A stretch of 64,000 nt of DNA from NCBI GenBank assembly GCA_930367215.1, contig OV884058.1, positions 203,750,208 to 203,814,207 of the forward strand, given 5' to 3'. The position numbers and the translations under genes are program-made. Source of the DNA: Pollenia angustigena (lineage: Eukaryota; Arthropoda; Insecta; Diptera; Polleniidae). Positions within the stretch are counted from its first letter, which is position 1; every line of letters starts with the position of its first letter. The notes below the pieces were generated by a model, which was not told the origin of the DNA, did no database searches, and saw only the letters and a list, made by a program, of their open reading frames with translations. This document shows positions 1 to 11,431 of this stretch, one piece after another.

Positions 1-700
1 ATAAAGTATATATATTCTGGGTCCTTATGAAAAGCGAAGTTGATTTAACCTTGTCCGTCTGTCCGTTGAAATGGATTTTCCGAAGACCCCATATATGATG
101 GTGGCCAGGTTATTATACATTTATGTCACATATGGTCCGGAATTGTTTGCTATTGAAATTCAGAAAGATCGGTCCACAAATGGCTGAGATATGAGCAAAA
201 AACCACGACTACCTCTAATTTTTCCCAAAAATCCCTTGTGGTTGTTTTATTTTTATTACTTTTTGCTGTATATCTGGGGAACGGCAAAAGCCAAAGTTTC
301 CAAATTAGGTACACACATTTAGGTTGCTTGCCAATACACACCATCCTACAAAATGTGGGCGTGATTGGAGAAGTGGGCGTGGTACCTCCCGTACAAAAAA
401 TAAATAAAAATTTTAGGGCTGCCATATGTCCTATGGATATGACTTATATACGAATATATCGGAAATTTAGTAGAGCATATTTTATAAAAAACTCGGTAAA
501 ATCGGTTTAGATACAAAAAAGTTATGACCAAAATAAATACCCACTTTCGGGATCCATAGATTTCCCCGAGTCCAAACTTTATAACCCAAGTAAATGGTAA
601 ATTTCTTCCTAAGCACGTCGGTATTTAAATCTATCAAATCGGTTTAAAAATGGCTAAGTTATGATCAAAATACTGAAATCCCAAAAATTATTTTTTTTAT
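1..700. mobile_element. DINE/Helentron-like repeat, left part outside window
   Basis: The stretch carries signs of the INE-1/DINE-1 class of fly repeats: a TATATATTCTGGGTCC segment, a GTCCGTCTGTCCG tract, and GTGGGCGTG motifs near 357-380. The first 41 bases recur exactly at 781-821, so two copies of the same module lie 780 bp apart head to tail. The short reading frames across 150-531 run through these repeat motifs on both strands and look fortuitous. Family name is by resemblance to what I know of Drosophila INE-1; homology was not tested. Confidence 0.55.
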
Positions 701-1308
701 ACCCTTTACCTCAGGTGGAAAAGGGTATATATACGTTTGTCATTCCGTTTGTAATTTCTACAATATTGATCCTACACCCTATAAAGTATATATATTCTGG
801 GTCCTTATGAAAAGCGAAGTTCAAATCCGGTTATCCGTCTCTTCCATATTTCGGTTCACAATTGAAATAAGTTGTATGGTTTACAACTTTGCTATTGTGG
901 TGAACAAAAACATCAAAAGTAATTACAACTCAACACAGTGAACATTAAACGGGCCATATTTCATTTTAATGATATTCAAACAACGTTCCTTCATGGTTTA
1001 GTTGTCTAGGGGGTGTGTTAAGAAAGAAACTGTGAGTTCTCTGGTTCGAATCTTGTTTTTTTAAAAAGAAAATTTTTTTTTAAATTTTTATTTTTTTTAT
1101 GTTCTAAGAACGATTTAAAAAAAATATTTACCAGTTTTCGCTTTTTAAATTTAATTTATAATGAAGTTTAAAGTACATATTGTTAATATGTGTGTATACA
1201 TATGTAAAAATTATTTAGTTTTTGTCTAGTTGCTCTGTATTCTGCTCCCACAATGGTGAAGGGTATATAAGATTCGGCACAGCCGAATATAGCACTCTTA
1301 CTTGTTTT
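701..1308. mobile_element. Second DINE-like copy with GGCACAGCCGAAT end
   Basis: Starts with TATACCCTTTACCTCAGG, which can fold back on the following AAAGGGTATA, then repeats the module seen at position 1. It ends near 1300 with GATTCGGCACAGCCGAATAT followed by ACTTGTTTTT. That terminal palindrome recurs (in either orientation) at 12,745, 29,905 and 54,660, so it marks the end of a dispersed family. A SINE-like segment sits inside. Confidence 0.5.
985..1060 (+). mobile_element. tRNA-derived SINE-like segment
   Basis: TGGTTTAGTTGTCTAGG near 994-1010 resembles a tRNA D-arm/A box and GGTTCGAATC at 1043-1052 matches the Pol III B box, at tRNA-like spacing. No closed cloverleaf can be drawn: the anticodon arm is weak and there is no matching acceptor stem. 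A T- and A-rich tail follows. A tRNA-derived SINE head is more likely than a working tRNA gene. Confidence 0.4.
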
Positions 1309-3091
1309 TTTTAAAGTTAAATTCAAAATGTTTTTAGTTTTAATTAATAATAATTGATAATATTTAAATTTAAAAAATGTACCTTTCTTACATATACTTA
1401 ATTTTTAGGAGCTCTTGCGCGGGCTGAAGATGTGCCTTTTTTTACTTTTTTTTGCAGTTTTTATTTGTTTTGACGTAAGACAAAAAAATATTGCTATTAG
1501 AACATGATTCGATAACTTTTATTTTTTCTCATACATCAGTGACCCACCCTAATAAACATTTTTGTGTTTTCTTTTTCAATTTTAGCACTTTTGTAGAAAA
1601 AAACATTTTTTATTTTAAAAATATTTTTTTATTTCAAAAATGGTGACATTTTTGTTTTAAGGTAGATGTTAGATGTGGGCAATGTTAACGAGTGCTTCAC
1701 ATTTTCTAAATCATTGATGGTAGATGTAAGATGTTGGTCAGTGTAAAAAGTCTATTAGGTAAAAATTAAAGGTCGCCTTAAGGCAGTGTCGGCTAATTTT
1801 TACAATATCGCTATAGTGGTTGAAATTTATTTTGGCAGAGTCCCAAATAGAGTTTTTCTTTTCCCGGAATTTTTTATTTCCCGGGGAAGCGGGATTTATT
1901 TTTTAATATCCCGGGATCCAGGGTATTGCCGTTCAGTACAAATCGATGCAAATATTATTTAATTTAATTTATTTAAACAAATTACATTTCCTGAGGTCAA
2001 CTAAATACTTTTATTAATGCATTAACCTTTTTTATATGTATCTGTGGCAAAAAGGAATATTTTTTCACCGAGTTTTAGTTAAAAACTTTTTTGCCATCTT
2101 ATATCGACTTAAGATGTTTTATCAAAATGCCACAGATATGTACATTAGGGTGGTCGTTAACTGTATGGAGCATATTTGCTTTAAATTTTTCCATGCTCTC
2201 AACCGCCAATTCGGTGGGTATTGATAAAAAACGGATCTATGGACAATGGGCGAAGTCTAAGGCGTCCCTCACGCCCGCCAAAGTTTGAGAAAAATCGTAA
2301 AGATCGACATTTATGCCTCATAACTTGGAAGTTATTAATAATTTTACATAAAAATCGTTTACCAAGAAGTTGTTTTTAGCGAAGCTTCCAACAAGTTTTG
2401 TTTAAACAAGTTTTCTCTAAATCTCATATTTAACAAAACGTAACTAAAATAAAAAGAAAACAGCAGCGTTGATGCAAATTTTTTCTATAGAACTATTTTT
2501 TCTTACACACGTCAATTCAGCTTCAATATTTGTGTTTGTGTGCATATGCTTTCAAAAAAAAATTGTCAAACGCATATCAATTGTTTCTATCCTCTATCTC
2601 TATTCCTTAAGGGGGCTCCCATACAAAAATTTCAATACAGACTAGAAATATATTGAAGAAAAAGCACCATAACTGCCAAGGAGTCGCCCCAAGGGGGATA
2701 AAATATATGACCGATCTCTATTATTTTCTTGTTTTTAACATTTCGTCAGCTCAGAATTGGTTTGGCGCATATGCCAAAAAGTCGGAGTGGAGAAAACCGA
2801 CAAAGAAGATTTACATGAAGATTTCTCAAAATGTAGCCGATAGAATTTTTTTAAATTTTTACCACTGCTTCCGGTATATGTTTTGAAGAAAAATTTATTT
2901 TTTTGCGCACTCTCATGAATAAAGTTAGAATTTAATAGTATTTTTTTGAAAATGAAAAATATTGTTTTGTGCCGCATACGCCACTTTTCTTAAAAAATAT
3001 TACAAAAGTAGCTTTTTGTGCTGCATGCGTATACTTATTGCGTGAGTGACTGACTTATTCATTATCGTACTGCCTAAACGCCTGAAGCTAA
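1309..3091. other. AT-rich stretch without genes
   Basis: No coding region can be supported. At 1847 the sequence TAGAGTTTTTCTTTTCCCGG and the CCCGGG-rich run to 1920 resemble the left end of the large hAT at 12,163; a possible right counterpart lies near 3600-3645, but flanking duplications do not match. The reading frames at 2036-2288 and 2653-2977 lack any recognisable motif. Confidence 0.5.
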
Positions 3092-3362
3092 AAGGCCTAA
3101 CCATAATATGCATAGCCTTGCTTAACCTACTGTCAAAAATTAACAAAAAGTCTCTCAAATGTATTTAAAAAAACAAAAACAAAATAAAAAAACATTTGAT
3201 TCCGTACGGAATGTGCGATTAGATTCGCACCTTGCTTAAGCAAATGACAGTTTCATTAAACTTAGCAAAAAGTTTCCTTAAGTTCAATATGGTTTGCCTC
3301 ATATAATAAACATGTATTCGCACATTTGATTAAGCCAACTTAAGCACATTGTGGTTGGGCCT
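3092..3362. mobile_element. Possible MITE with AGGCC(T/C)AACCA ends
   Basis: AGGCCTAACCATAAT at the left matches the reverse complement of ATTGTGGTTGGGCCT at the right with few mismatches, about 270 bp apart. The interior is rich in CTTAAGC. No clear target duplication was found, so this is tentative. Confidence 0.35.
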
Positions 3363-4129
3363 AAAGACTTGAAATTTGGACCGGAGGTGGATCTCTCCCC
3401 AAATCGATCCACTAAGACGGGATTGTTAAGTTATGGCGGTAATTTTTGGCACTTTTCCAACAAATCGAAAAGAACACCCTTAAGATGGGGGAAGGCCGGG
3501 GTTGAAATGTTTTTCTAAAATGTTTGCCTTGAAATTTTACTACATATGAGAGATAGTTTTATAAAATTCCTCATTAAGATCATAAATCATTAAGAAATAT
3601 TTTTCCTGGGAATTCCCGGAAAAATCTTTTGGGATAGAAACCCTAAAACACATTATCCAAATTTGGCGCAAACTATAGCGATAAGAAATAATTTATTATT
3701 TCTATTGTTATTACCAACATTTTTTTAAATTTAAATTATATTTAAAGATTTTCTAAATATGGAAAGTTAAATTTTTGACGTTAATCTAAAATGATTAATA
3801 TTCTTTTTGAGTAAAAAAATTAAAAAAAAAACAATTTAATTAGTTCAGGTTGTTCGTTGAAGGGAAGTGAAAAATGTTTAAACTATTGAAACAAATGAAA
3901 TACTATTTATGAAAATAATTATATTTGCTAGCAGACATTTAAAAGAATAAAAAGTTCAAACTCGTAAGTTGTCTTAAAAATCTTTTTTGATAATTTCTTA
4001 AGAGAATAAACGATAAATATTGAATAGTTTTTAATATTTGCTTGCATAGTTCTGGATACAGGACACTTAAATTTAGACCTAAAATGACAGATATAATCTG
4101 GAAATCTTTTAAGCCCAACGGTAAAACAT

Positions 4130-4880
4130 AGTTTGAAGCGCTATGGTGGCATACCTGTTAAGTTGAGTCTCCTAAAACTCTATTAACTAACTCGAATGTT
4201 TTTAATCTTTACAAAATTAAGAAATCCTATGAAGATTTACTTCATATGTATATCGAAATTGCAAGTCAAGAAGAACATACAGTTTGAGAGATTCCACTAA
4301 CTCAAGAGAGACTTACAATTAAAATTAAGTTGGAACCTTAAATAGACCTGCGTTTCAACTTAAATTAAAACTCTTATAAAGCCCTATGTTGACACTTTAT
4401 TTAATTAAGCGGTTTAAAAAAGTGTTAACTCTGAAACAACGTGCGATTTAACTGAAAGTGTTAACTCTGAAACAACGTGCGATTTAACTGAACGTTGGAA
4501 CGTTATAAAACGCTACGAAAACTCTATAAAATCCGTCGTTTGATTACGATACGATTATATTTAAGTTGGAACTCAATAAAGATACGATACGAGCCTAAAT
4601 TAGAACTCAATAAATACCTACGATTTAAGAAAACTCCGAACTTCATAAATTAACGATACGGAATGAGTGTACCTTCGACTTTATTTATATCCAAACTCTA
4701 GAAAGACGAACGATAAAAGTTAAGTTGGAACTTTTTATTGTGCAAAGAATTTAAATGTATAGGAACTCTTCAATTATGGATAGTGGAACTTTATAAGGAC
4801 TTATAGTTGTAGTTAAGTTGAACGTTTATAAAAATTTGCCCTAAGACAAAACTTTAATATCCATTAATATCTACATTACC
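4130..4880. repeat. Degenerate minisatellite built on GTTGGAACTNNATAAA
   Basis: The motif (A)AGTTGGAACT...ATAAA recurs irregularly about every 45-70 bp in this stretch (for example near 4328, 4493, 4565, 4718 and 4800), separated by pieces such as TACGATACGA. This looks like an old tandem array that has diverged strongly. No reading frame crosses it. Confidence 0.5.
4421..4492. repeat. Exact 36-bp tandem duplication
   Basis: Positions 4421-4456 and 4457-4492 are identical head-to-tail copies beginning AGTGTTAACTCTGAAAC. They sit in the degenerate minisatellite and must be recent compared with it. Confidence 0.9.
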
Positions 4881-5078
4881 CATTTTAAAAAATTGGATTT
4901 CTATATGCAACTATGAAACCTATAAAGGGATACTATTAGACCCAATGACAAGGCATTAAGTTAATGCTCTAAAAGAGGTTTCCAATAGCTTTTCTTTTAC
5001 AGGCATACCCTTTGGGTCCATTGTGAATATCTTCAGAATTGAGATGTTTAGGTAGAGAAATAAATAGAATGTATAAAT

Positions 5079-5619
5079 CAGTGTTCGAAAATAAACAGTA
5101 CATTATTTAACGTTCGACTCACACACCCAGGAACGATATCTATTTTTTTTAGTGATTGTGTAGAAATACACAACCCTTAATACCGCTCGTAACCATTTTC
5201 AAGAAAGAACCGAACATTATATAATGTTCTGTTCTTCGTTAAAAAACAGAACAATTGTAGTGATACTGTAGACAAACATTATATTTTAATGTTCTATAAT
5301 GTTTTTTTCGTGTGTGTATTTTGTTTTTGTAAAATTGCTTTTTTTACCAGCCAAAGGGACGAACATTAACGAGCCGAACCGAACCGAACACATTGAAGTT
5401 TGTGGATTTTCAAAAAAAAAAACCGAACGGAATTAAATGTTCACATCTTTTGTTGAGTTTGATAAAAACAGTAATATTTTTGTGTTCGAAAGATGACTAA
5501 CAGGGAAACGTTATTTTTTTAATGATTTTCTTCACAAACACTATTAGCGTTTGTGTTTTCCACAAATCTACCGAACCGAACATTAAAGAACGATATTTAG
5601 TGTTTATTTTCGAACACTG
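5079..5619. mobile_element. hAT-type element, 541 bp, non-autonomous
   Basis: Ends are CAGTGTTCGAAAATAAACA and its inverted match, and the insertion is bounded by a perfect 8-bp duplication GTATAAAT (5071-5078 and 5620-5627). CAGTG termini with 8-bp duplications are the hallmark of hAT transposons. The interior holds imperfect GAACATTATATAATGTTC palindromes and no transposase. A partial relative lies at 58,706-58,830. Confidence 0.88.
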
Positions 5620-5734
5620 GTATAAATATAAATGAAAAATTAAAGAAATATTTAAACAAAAAATACTATTACTATGCGTCTAACCTGGGAGACCCAGGAG
5701 GTCTTAAGAAAAATAAAAAAAAAGTGAAGGAAAA

Positions 5735-5935
5735 AGAATAGAGCCTTGCGGTACCCCTGAATTCAAATGAAACTCATCCGATGAGAACTCATCTATAACA
5801 ACACGTATAGAGCGGTTTCTGAGAAGCTCGATATAAATCAAAAGAAATAACTACCGACACCAAACGCAATAAGCTTTGAAATGAGTGCACCTTGCCATAC
5901 ACTATCAAAGAAGAGCAACCACTTTGCTTTCATCA
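5735..5935 (-). pseudogene. LINE reverse transcriptase fragment
   Basis: Read on the minus strand, the translation gives FDSVWQGALISKLIAFGVG, typical of the region after the first catalytic aspartate of non-LTR reverse transcriptases (AFD.VWH.GL). After a frame interruption it gives LNSGVPQGSILF, the conserved palm motif. Only about 65 residues of a domain of roughly 250 remain and stops interrupt it. It is a dead scrap of a LINE. The clade cannot be set from this. Confidence 0.75.
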
Positions 5936-6191
5936 AATTGTTGAATAGAACAACTCCAACGTTCCGAAGTGCTGTTCTGTTACGAGGGCGGTTTAATAAG
6001 TATGCGAGTTTTTGAATTTCCCACTTCTAATCTGAACGGGCAACACTGCTCTTGTCAACAGTCATCTGTCAGTTGACTCCTGTTAAATTTTTTATGTTTA
6101 TTTTGTGTTTGACAGCCATTTATAGCAATACCCTTAATGATTTGAGGAAAAAATGGAAAAGGTTGAATATTTTGTACTCATTAATTATTCT

Positions 6192-6905
6192 ATCTCATCC
6201 GCCGTTTTATCCGGACTTAGCCCAACGATTAAATCCTCTCACAAACAAATGCTCTATTTGTTGACCTGGCAATTCTTATTTTTTGGAAGGGATAACAAAA
6301 TTTGAGAAACGGCAAGGCAATATGCATCTGTCGGTTGACTCCTGTCAACATTTTAATAAGCTGCGTCATTTATGGCCATTTTCTTATTAGGCGATTATCT
6401 TTATCTTATCTTCCCAACGAAAAACTGCACATTAAAGAAATTTTTTTTTCTCAATGTCTCATTTGCTTCGATTTTATCGGAAAGCAAACCGGCACTCATC
6501 TGTCAATTATTTATTTTCCTTTTATTTTCCGTACAGATAAATTTAATCAGCTGACTCCCAACTATTACATGTATTTTGAGTGGCGTTGCCAGCTGAAAAC
6601 TTTGTTTTTGTCGGTATATTGAGAAACCCAAAATCGTTAACGGACAGTTTATCGGTCCAATAAATTTATGTTGACATTAAGTAACAGACAGTTTGTCGAT
6701 ACATTGAGAAAATGGCCATTAGTTTGTGTTTGACTGTAGATTTTCTCGTAATTTGCTACCTCATCCGCCCTATTCTCCGGACTTAGCCCTTACTGATTAT
6801 TTCTTGATTTTAAACCTGAAGTAATAGCGCGGCCGAAAAAAATGAAGAAACGCTGGATAAAGTGTTTAGAAATTAACAAAGACTGCGTTCACAAATTTAT
6901 AAATT
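6192..6905 (+). pseudogene. Mariner-like transposase C-terminal scraps
   Basis: Two pieces encode the hallmark region before the third catalytic aspartate of mariner transposases: HPPFYPDLA near 6196-6222 and HPPYSPDLALTDYF near 6760-6805. The second is followed after frame breaks by KKMKKRWIKCLEINKD, resembling the C-terminal helix of mariner proteins. The repeated words CATCTGTC.GTTGACTCCTGT nearby (about 6061 and 6325) suggest a local duplication of the element. Both copies are broken and cannot make protein. Confidence 0.6.
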
Positions 6906-7563
6906 TCTATCTTAAAACCTGTATTTTAAAAAATCACGCACTTATCGACCCATGTATACATGTGCCTTCGAAACTGATTTGTTTAGTTTCCTATGCTTTA
7001 AGTTAGTTTAAAATTTATTAATCGTTAATAATTATAAAGTAATCAAATGCTAGTAGAGATAAATTTCTCTACCAAACAATTTCTTTTAAATACTGTGTTA
7101 TTTTTAAAATTATGAAAAGCTTTTTTTATCGAACTCAAAAATATGGTAAACTGGTGTAGAGAGCTCAATTCCAAAACATTATAAGCTAAGAAGAAGCTCT
7201 TAAAGTTTACGGACGGTACAACATTCACAGAAAAAATTATTGCCGAATTATTTTCAAACAAACTCTTGTTTGAAAATTTTTTTAACTTCTACAAATTTTT
7301 TTACTGATTCAATTAATATTTTTGTTTGATTTTTTTTTAACCAACAAAAATGTTGACAACTATTCAAAAATATAATATACGCGTTATTGGTTTCAAGTTT
7401 TCATAATTTTGTATGAAATATTTAACAATCCTTAATGTTGTCGTTTTTTTTAATTTTTTTATTTGATCGTAAGCAACACTTCTTTATGTGAAATATAAGA
7501 ACTACAATAAAAAACACATACAGTATATTGTTGGACGCTTCAAAAAAGTACAACAATAAGAAA

Positions 7564-8514
7564 GTGCCAATTCACACGTTGCAAGTCTTATTGATCAACT
7601 TGCTACCAGTGTTGTTAACTTTTATTTTTTAATAACCGTACGGCCCTCTAAAAATTACCGTTTTTGAGAAAAAATTACCGTACGCAAAGATTTTAAATTA
7701 AAACTTTAATTTATTTAAAAAGCACTCAGTCCATCGTTTGGAAACAGCACATAAGAGCAGTATTCATAAGCAAATTATTTAAATTTTAAATCTGTTTAAG
7801 GAAAAATTTGTATCGAAATTTTTGTCTTAAAATACATTTTTAGGAATTAAATAAAAATAATGTATGTTCATATGTGATGAACATTAAAAAAAAAATACTG
7901 TAAAATAATTTTATCCGTACTTAAACCAAGGTAAAGTGGTGTCAATAGTACGGTAAGAACGGATTTTCTTAAATCAAGTACAGAATGCTTGATTAAAATA
8001 CAGATATTTCAAATGTCAAACACTTTACTTTAGCGACATTTAATCCCTGATCCATACTTAAAATAATCCGAAAACTATTGTTAAATTTATAACATTGCGA
8101 CTATTTTATGTTTAAAAATTGTTGACTTTTAAACAAACAAAAAGTTAAATTTAAAATTAATAATATACAAGAATAATTTAATTTTTTTTTATTTTGTACT
8201 TTTCAGTGTTATGAAAACATTTGCAGAAACATAATTTTCTTAATTTAAAGTTAAAATTATAAAACCTACAAATGTAAGTATATTTATACAAAAAATCCAA
8301 ATTTCTTTAAATTACCGTATTTTAAATAAAATTACCTTGCTACCTTTTGCGGCCCAAAATTACCCTAAAAAAGGGTAATTACCGTACGGTTAACATCACT
8401 GCTTGCTACCTTATAGGCGAGAGAGAGTGAGAGAGAAACGTTTATTTTCCTCTCTTCACTCTCGTTATAAAGTAGCAAGCTGATCAATAAGACTTGCAAC
8501 GTGTGAATTGGGAC
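7564..8514. mobile_element. Palindromic MITE, 3-bp duplication, split by a hAT
   Basis: Long inverted arms start GTGCCAATTCACACGTTGC and run through GTCTTATTGATCA. Flanks show AAA at 7561-7563 and 8515-8517. A clean 148-bp copy at 55,339-55,486 shows TTA on both sides, so the family makes 3-bp duplications as PIF/Harbinger elements do. The arms are separated here by the hAT at 7607-8401. Confidence 0.75.
7607..8401. mobile_element. hAT-type element nested in a MITE
   Basis: Termini CAGTGTTGTTAAC and GTTAACATCACTG are inverted repeats, with an exact 8-bp duplication CTTGCTAC at 7599-7606 and 8402-8409. Subterminal ACCGTACGG words recur at both ends and could be transposase-binding repeats. 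There is no coding capacity at 795 bp. It inserted into the palindromic MITE and so is younger than it. Confidence 0.9.
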
Positions 8515-10314
8515 AAAGATGACAAAATAGCGTGCCAAGGTTTGCTGTACAAAAGCAATAACAGGTAAAAAAAAACGTTTAACTCTTTTTAAATAACAGA
8601 AACAAAAAGAACATTATAAGAAACAAAATAAATTTTTGGTTGGTTTCAAAGTTATTAAAAAAAAACAAAATCCCGTATTCAATTTTTTCAAACTGTTTAG
8701 TTAAATACATCAAATACAAAAATAGAATGATGACGAAAAACATATCGAGTCGGTCTGTCGCCGTTTTTGGTTACATTTCTTCTTCTTAGCAAAGGAAAGG
8801 ATTCAGCAACAGTGAGTGATGAAGCAAAACAATAAGACTTCGTTCAAAAATTATTCCAACAAAAAATGTGTATCAAAGCCAGTCGGCCGCTCTGCTCTGC
8901 TTCATCTTCTCCAACAGTGCTTGCTTGTGTGCGCGTCATTGCTTGTGCAAAAACTTTTTTATTTGATTCAGCAAAATTATTAGTTCGAAATGTATATGAA
9001 TTTCAGTAAACTTTTTGTTTGATAAATTAAATTATTAAATTATTTGTTTGAAAAAATCGGTGTTTAAACAAAATACAAATAAATTGTTTGAATATGCGAA
9101 TTTGTTTATAGGACCGACTTCAGACAATAAATTGTTTGATTCTACAAATTTTTTGTTTGAATTGGAAAAATGATTTTTTCTGTGTTCAGTTGTATGCAAA
9201 TTTACTTATTTGCGTAAAACTTTGGATTGGATCGATATCAAAATTTTACAGAATTTAAATTGAACACTACTTAATAACGACAGAAAAATAAAATTGAGCT
9301 GTCGATTTCCTCTTAAACTTTTTTTATTTTTTTTTAAATTAATATTGTTCATTAACGAACAATTTTATGTTCACCCTTCAGTTTTGTGATTTCTATTGTT
9401 TAAAGTCAACTATTTCTTTAAACAAAAACCACAGAAAGTTCAAAAAACTGTTAATCTTTTCAAGTTGAAATGAAATGTACTTTCACTTAAGTTGTAACAA
9501 AAACTCCAAAGGGAAAACTTCTAACATATAACTAACATTTCCTCGTTTCAACAAAAAAAAAAAAGGAATGATAGATATGAGCAGTGTTACCACCAGCAAG
9601 ATTCAAAATTACACTTGAGATGAAGCAAAATTACCCGATTTAAATGAAATTACACCCGATATAAAATTTAAGTTTTATTTAATAAAAGGACATTTACAAA
9701 GAAGCAAAAACACAACAAACTCATTAAAACAAGATCAATATTAGTCAAACTGTTAATTTTATTTAAATTGATAGTTGCTTTGTTGTTATTTCGTCAACAC
9801 AAGCATAAATGGGATAGTATGTGTGTGCCCTTCACTGCATTAAAGACTTAAAAAAAATTAATAAAACATAAAAAAAACTGCTAAAACAATGAGTTTAACT
9901 TCCACATTTGGTTGATATATCTTGGGAAGGTTTAAAATGTTCCTTGTCATTGCTTTATAATGGATGCTTTTTAGCCCCATAGAGCTTACGAATGGTTAGC
10001 TGTCAAACGAACTGTCAGACTATTTTCACTTTTTGGACAGGCACATCATCATGAATAGATTCATTCTTGAACAACGCCACCAAATTATCAAAATATGCTT
10101 TGAAAATCAGCCATCGATTTTCGCAACTTAAAGGTGACTTCTTGATTTAAATGAAGCAACTTTTTTCACAAATGAAGGCAATGTGTTGATTTAGAGAAAA
10201 TAAACTGTCAATTAGACTTCAAGGCCGTGCAATGTGACACTTATTGATATTTCCGTAGGGCTGTGAAGTCAGTGGTTAATGCTGATAAACCAGCAACAAT
10301 CGGTGTCTTGGAGG

Positions 10315-11431
10315 CAGTGTTGCCAAAACTTTGTGACCAAAAATGGCTAAATTTACGGAAAAAAATGGCTAAAAAATGGGCTAAAAATGGCTAAAAACGC
10401 ATTCTAATTCAATAACAAAACTGAACAAATTCATTTAAAGTTGTTTACGATGATACTGTAAATTAAGATCAATTTGTTAAATAAGAATAAACGTAAATTA
10501 ATATTTTGATAGATATTTAAAAAATGAAATCATCGATAAATTCGATGTCGTTATGTTGACCTCATAGGAATCACTCGTGCCTATTATTTTAAATAATTTT
10601 AAGGAAAATCATAATCAGGACAACATTTACCCAACACCTTTTGAGTCCAGATCTACAATTAAAAACAAGTAAGAAAGTATAGTCGGTCAACCACGACGAC
10701 ATTAGAACCTATGTACCACATTTTATTAAATTATCTGCAAATTTGCGACCTGTATTTTGGCACAATGTTTACATGGACAGCCAGCCAACCGGACAAACAT
10801 CGTTAAATTGACTCAGAAAGTGATTTTATCTATCGGTATACGTAAAGGTGGGCTTAGGACCAATATTTTAAGGTGTAACAAACATTAGCATAAACGCATA
10901 GTTCCCTCTCCAATACTTTGGTGTTGGTATAAATATTTTATTGTTATGGTAAAAATATTTACCTAATTGATAAAACCGAATTTACGGTTGCTAAATGTAA
11001 CCTTTTTTTCTCAAATTACTTTTAACGATGTTTACTTGACTAAACACCCTCTCTACTTCAGCATAAGACCATGGAAGTGAGAGACACCGCCGCCTGCATC
11101 TCTTTATTGAAATACTTGCAACTACAAAGAAACACCGATGTTTGTGTTAATCCATTTTATAAATTTAATATTGGAATACTGTTCCTTTATTTTGAACGAT
11201 GTTTCATGATCATTGTTTATAGCGATTTTCAATATTTGTAAAAGTTGTGATTGAAATTAAAGGCGTTTTAATTGTTAAAAATGTTTATTTTACTTTTATA
11301 AATTTTTTTAATAAATTAAAAATTATTCATTTAAAAGAAAAAGGGTAAACAAATTTTTATGGCTAAACAAGTTGAAAAAAGGCTAAAAAATGGCTAAATC
11401 TAGCTACTAAATGGCTAAATGGGCAACACTG
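10315..11431. mobile_element. hAT-type element inside a hAT
   Basis: CAGTGTTGCCAAAAC and GGGCAACACTG are inverted ends. The flanks CTTGGAGG (10,307-10,314) and TTTGGAGG (11,432-11,439) match at 7 of 8 bases. ATGGCTAAA is repeated many times near both ends, as subterminal repeats of hAT elements often are. No transposase remains. Confidence 0.82.
10669..10935 (+). mobile_element. DINE-like fragment, AAACAAGTAAGAAAGTATAG family
   Basis: Begins ACAAGTAAGAAAGTATAGTC and ends near CTCTCCAATACTTTGGTG, with the characteristic ACATGGACAGCCAGCC and TCAGAAAGTGATT blocks between. It is a shortened relative of the copies at 25,738 and 53,401 and lacks their middle third. Confidence 0.65.

Larger units (their letters stand above)
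7226..9184. mobile_element. Element with CACAGAAAAAAT inverted ends
   Basis: CACAGAAAAAATTATTG at the left is matched by an inverted ATTTTTTCTGTG at the right, followed on both sides by TTCAAACAAA-like sequence. A truncated reverse-orientation copy lies at 39,089-39,706 and shares the ACCGACTCGATATG and TTGTAGTTCTTATA landmarks. A third CACAGAAAAAA-ended element lies at 14,525-15,218. No transposase is visible and I could not find a clean target duplication. The 7564-8514 MITE interrupts it. Confidence 0.6.

Noticed and set aside
993..1060. A functional tRNA gene
   Set aside because: A and B boxes are present but no acceptor stem or proper anticodon arm can be formed.
1847..3645. A large hAT related to 12,163-16,221
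   Set aside because: The right end is a poor match and there is no flanking duplication.
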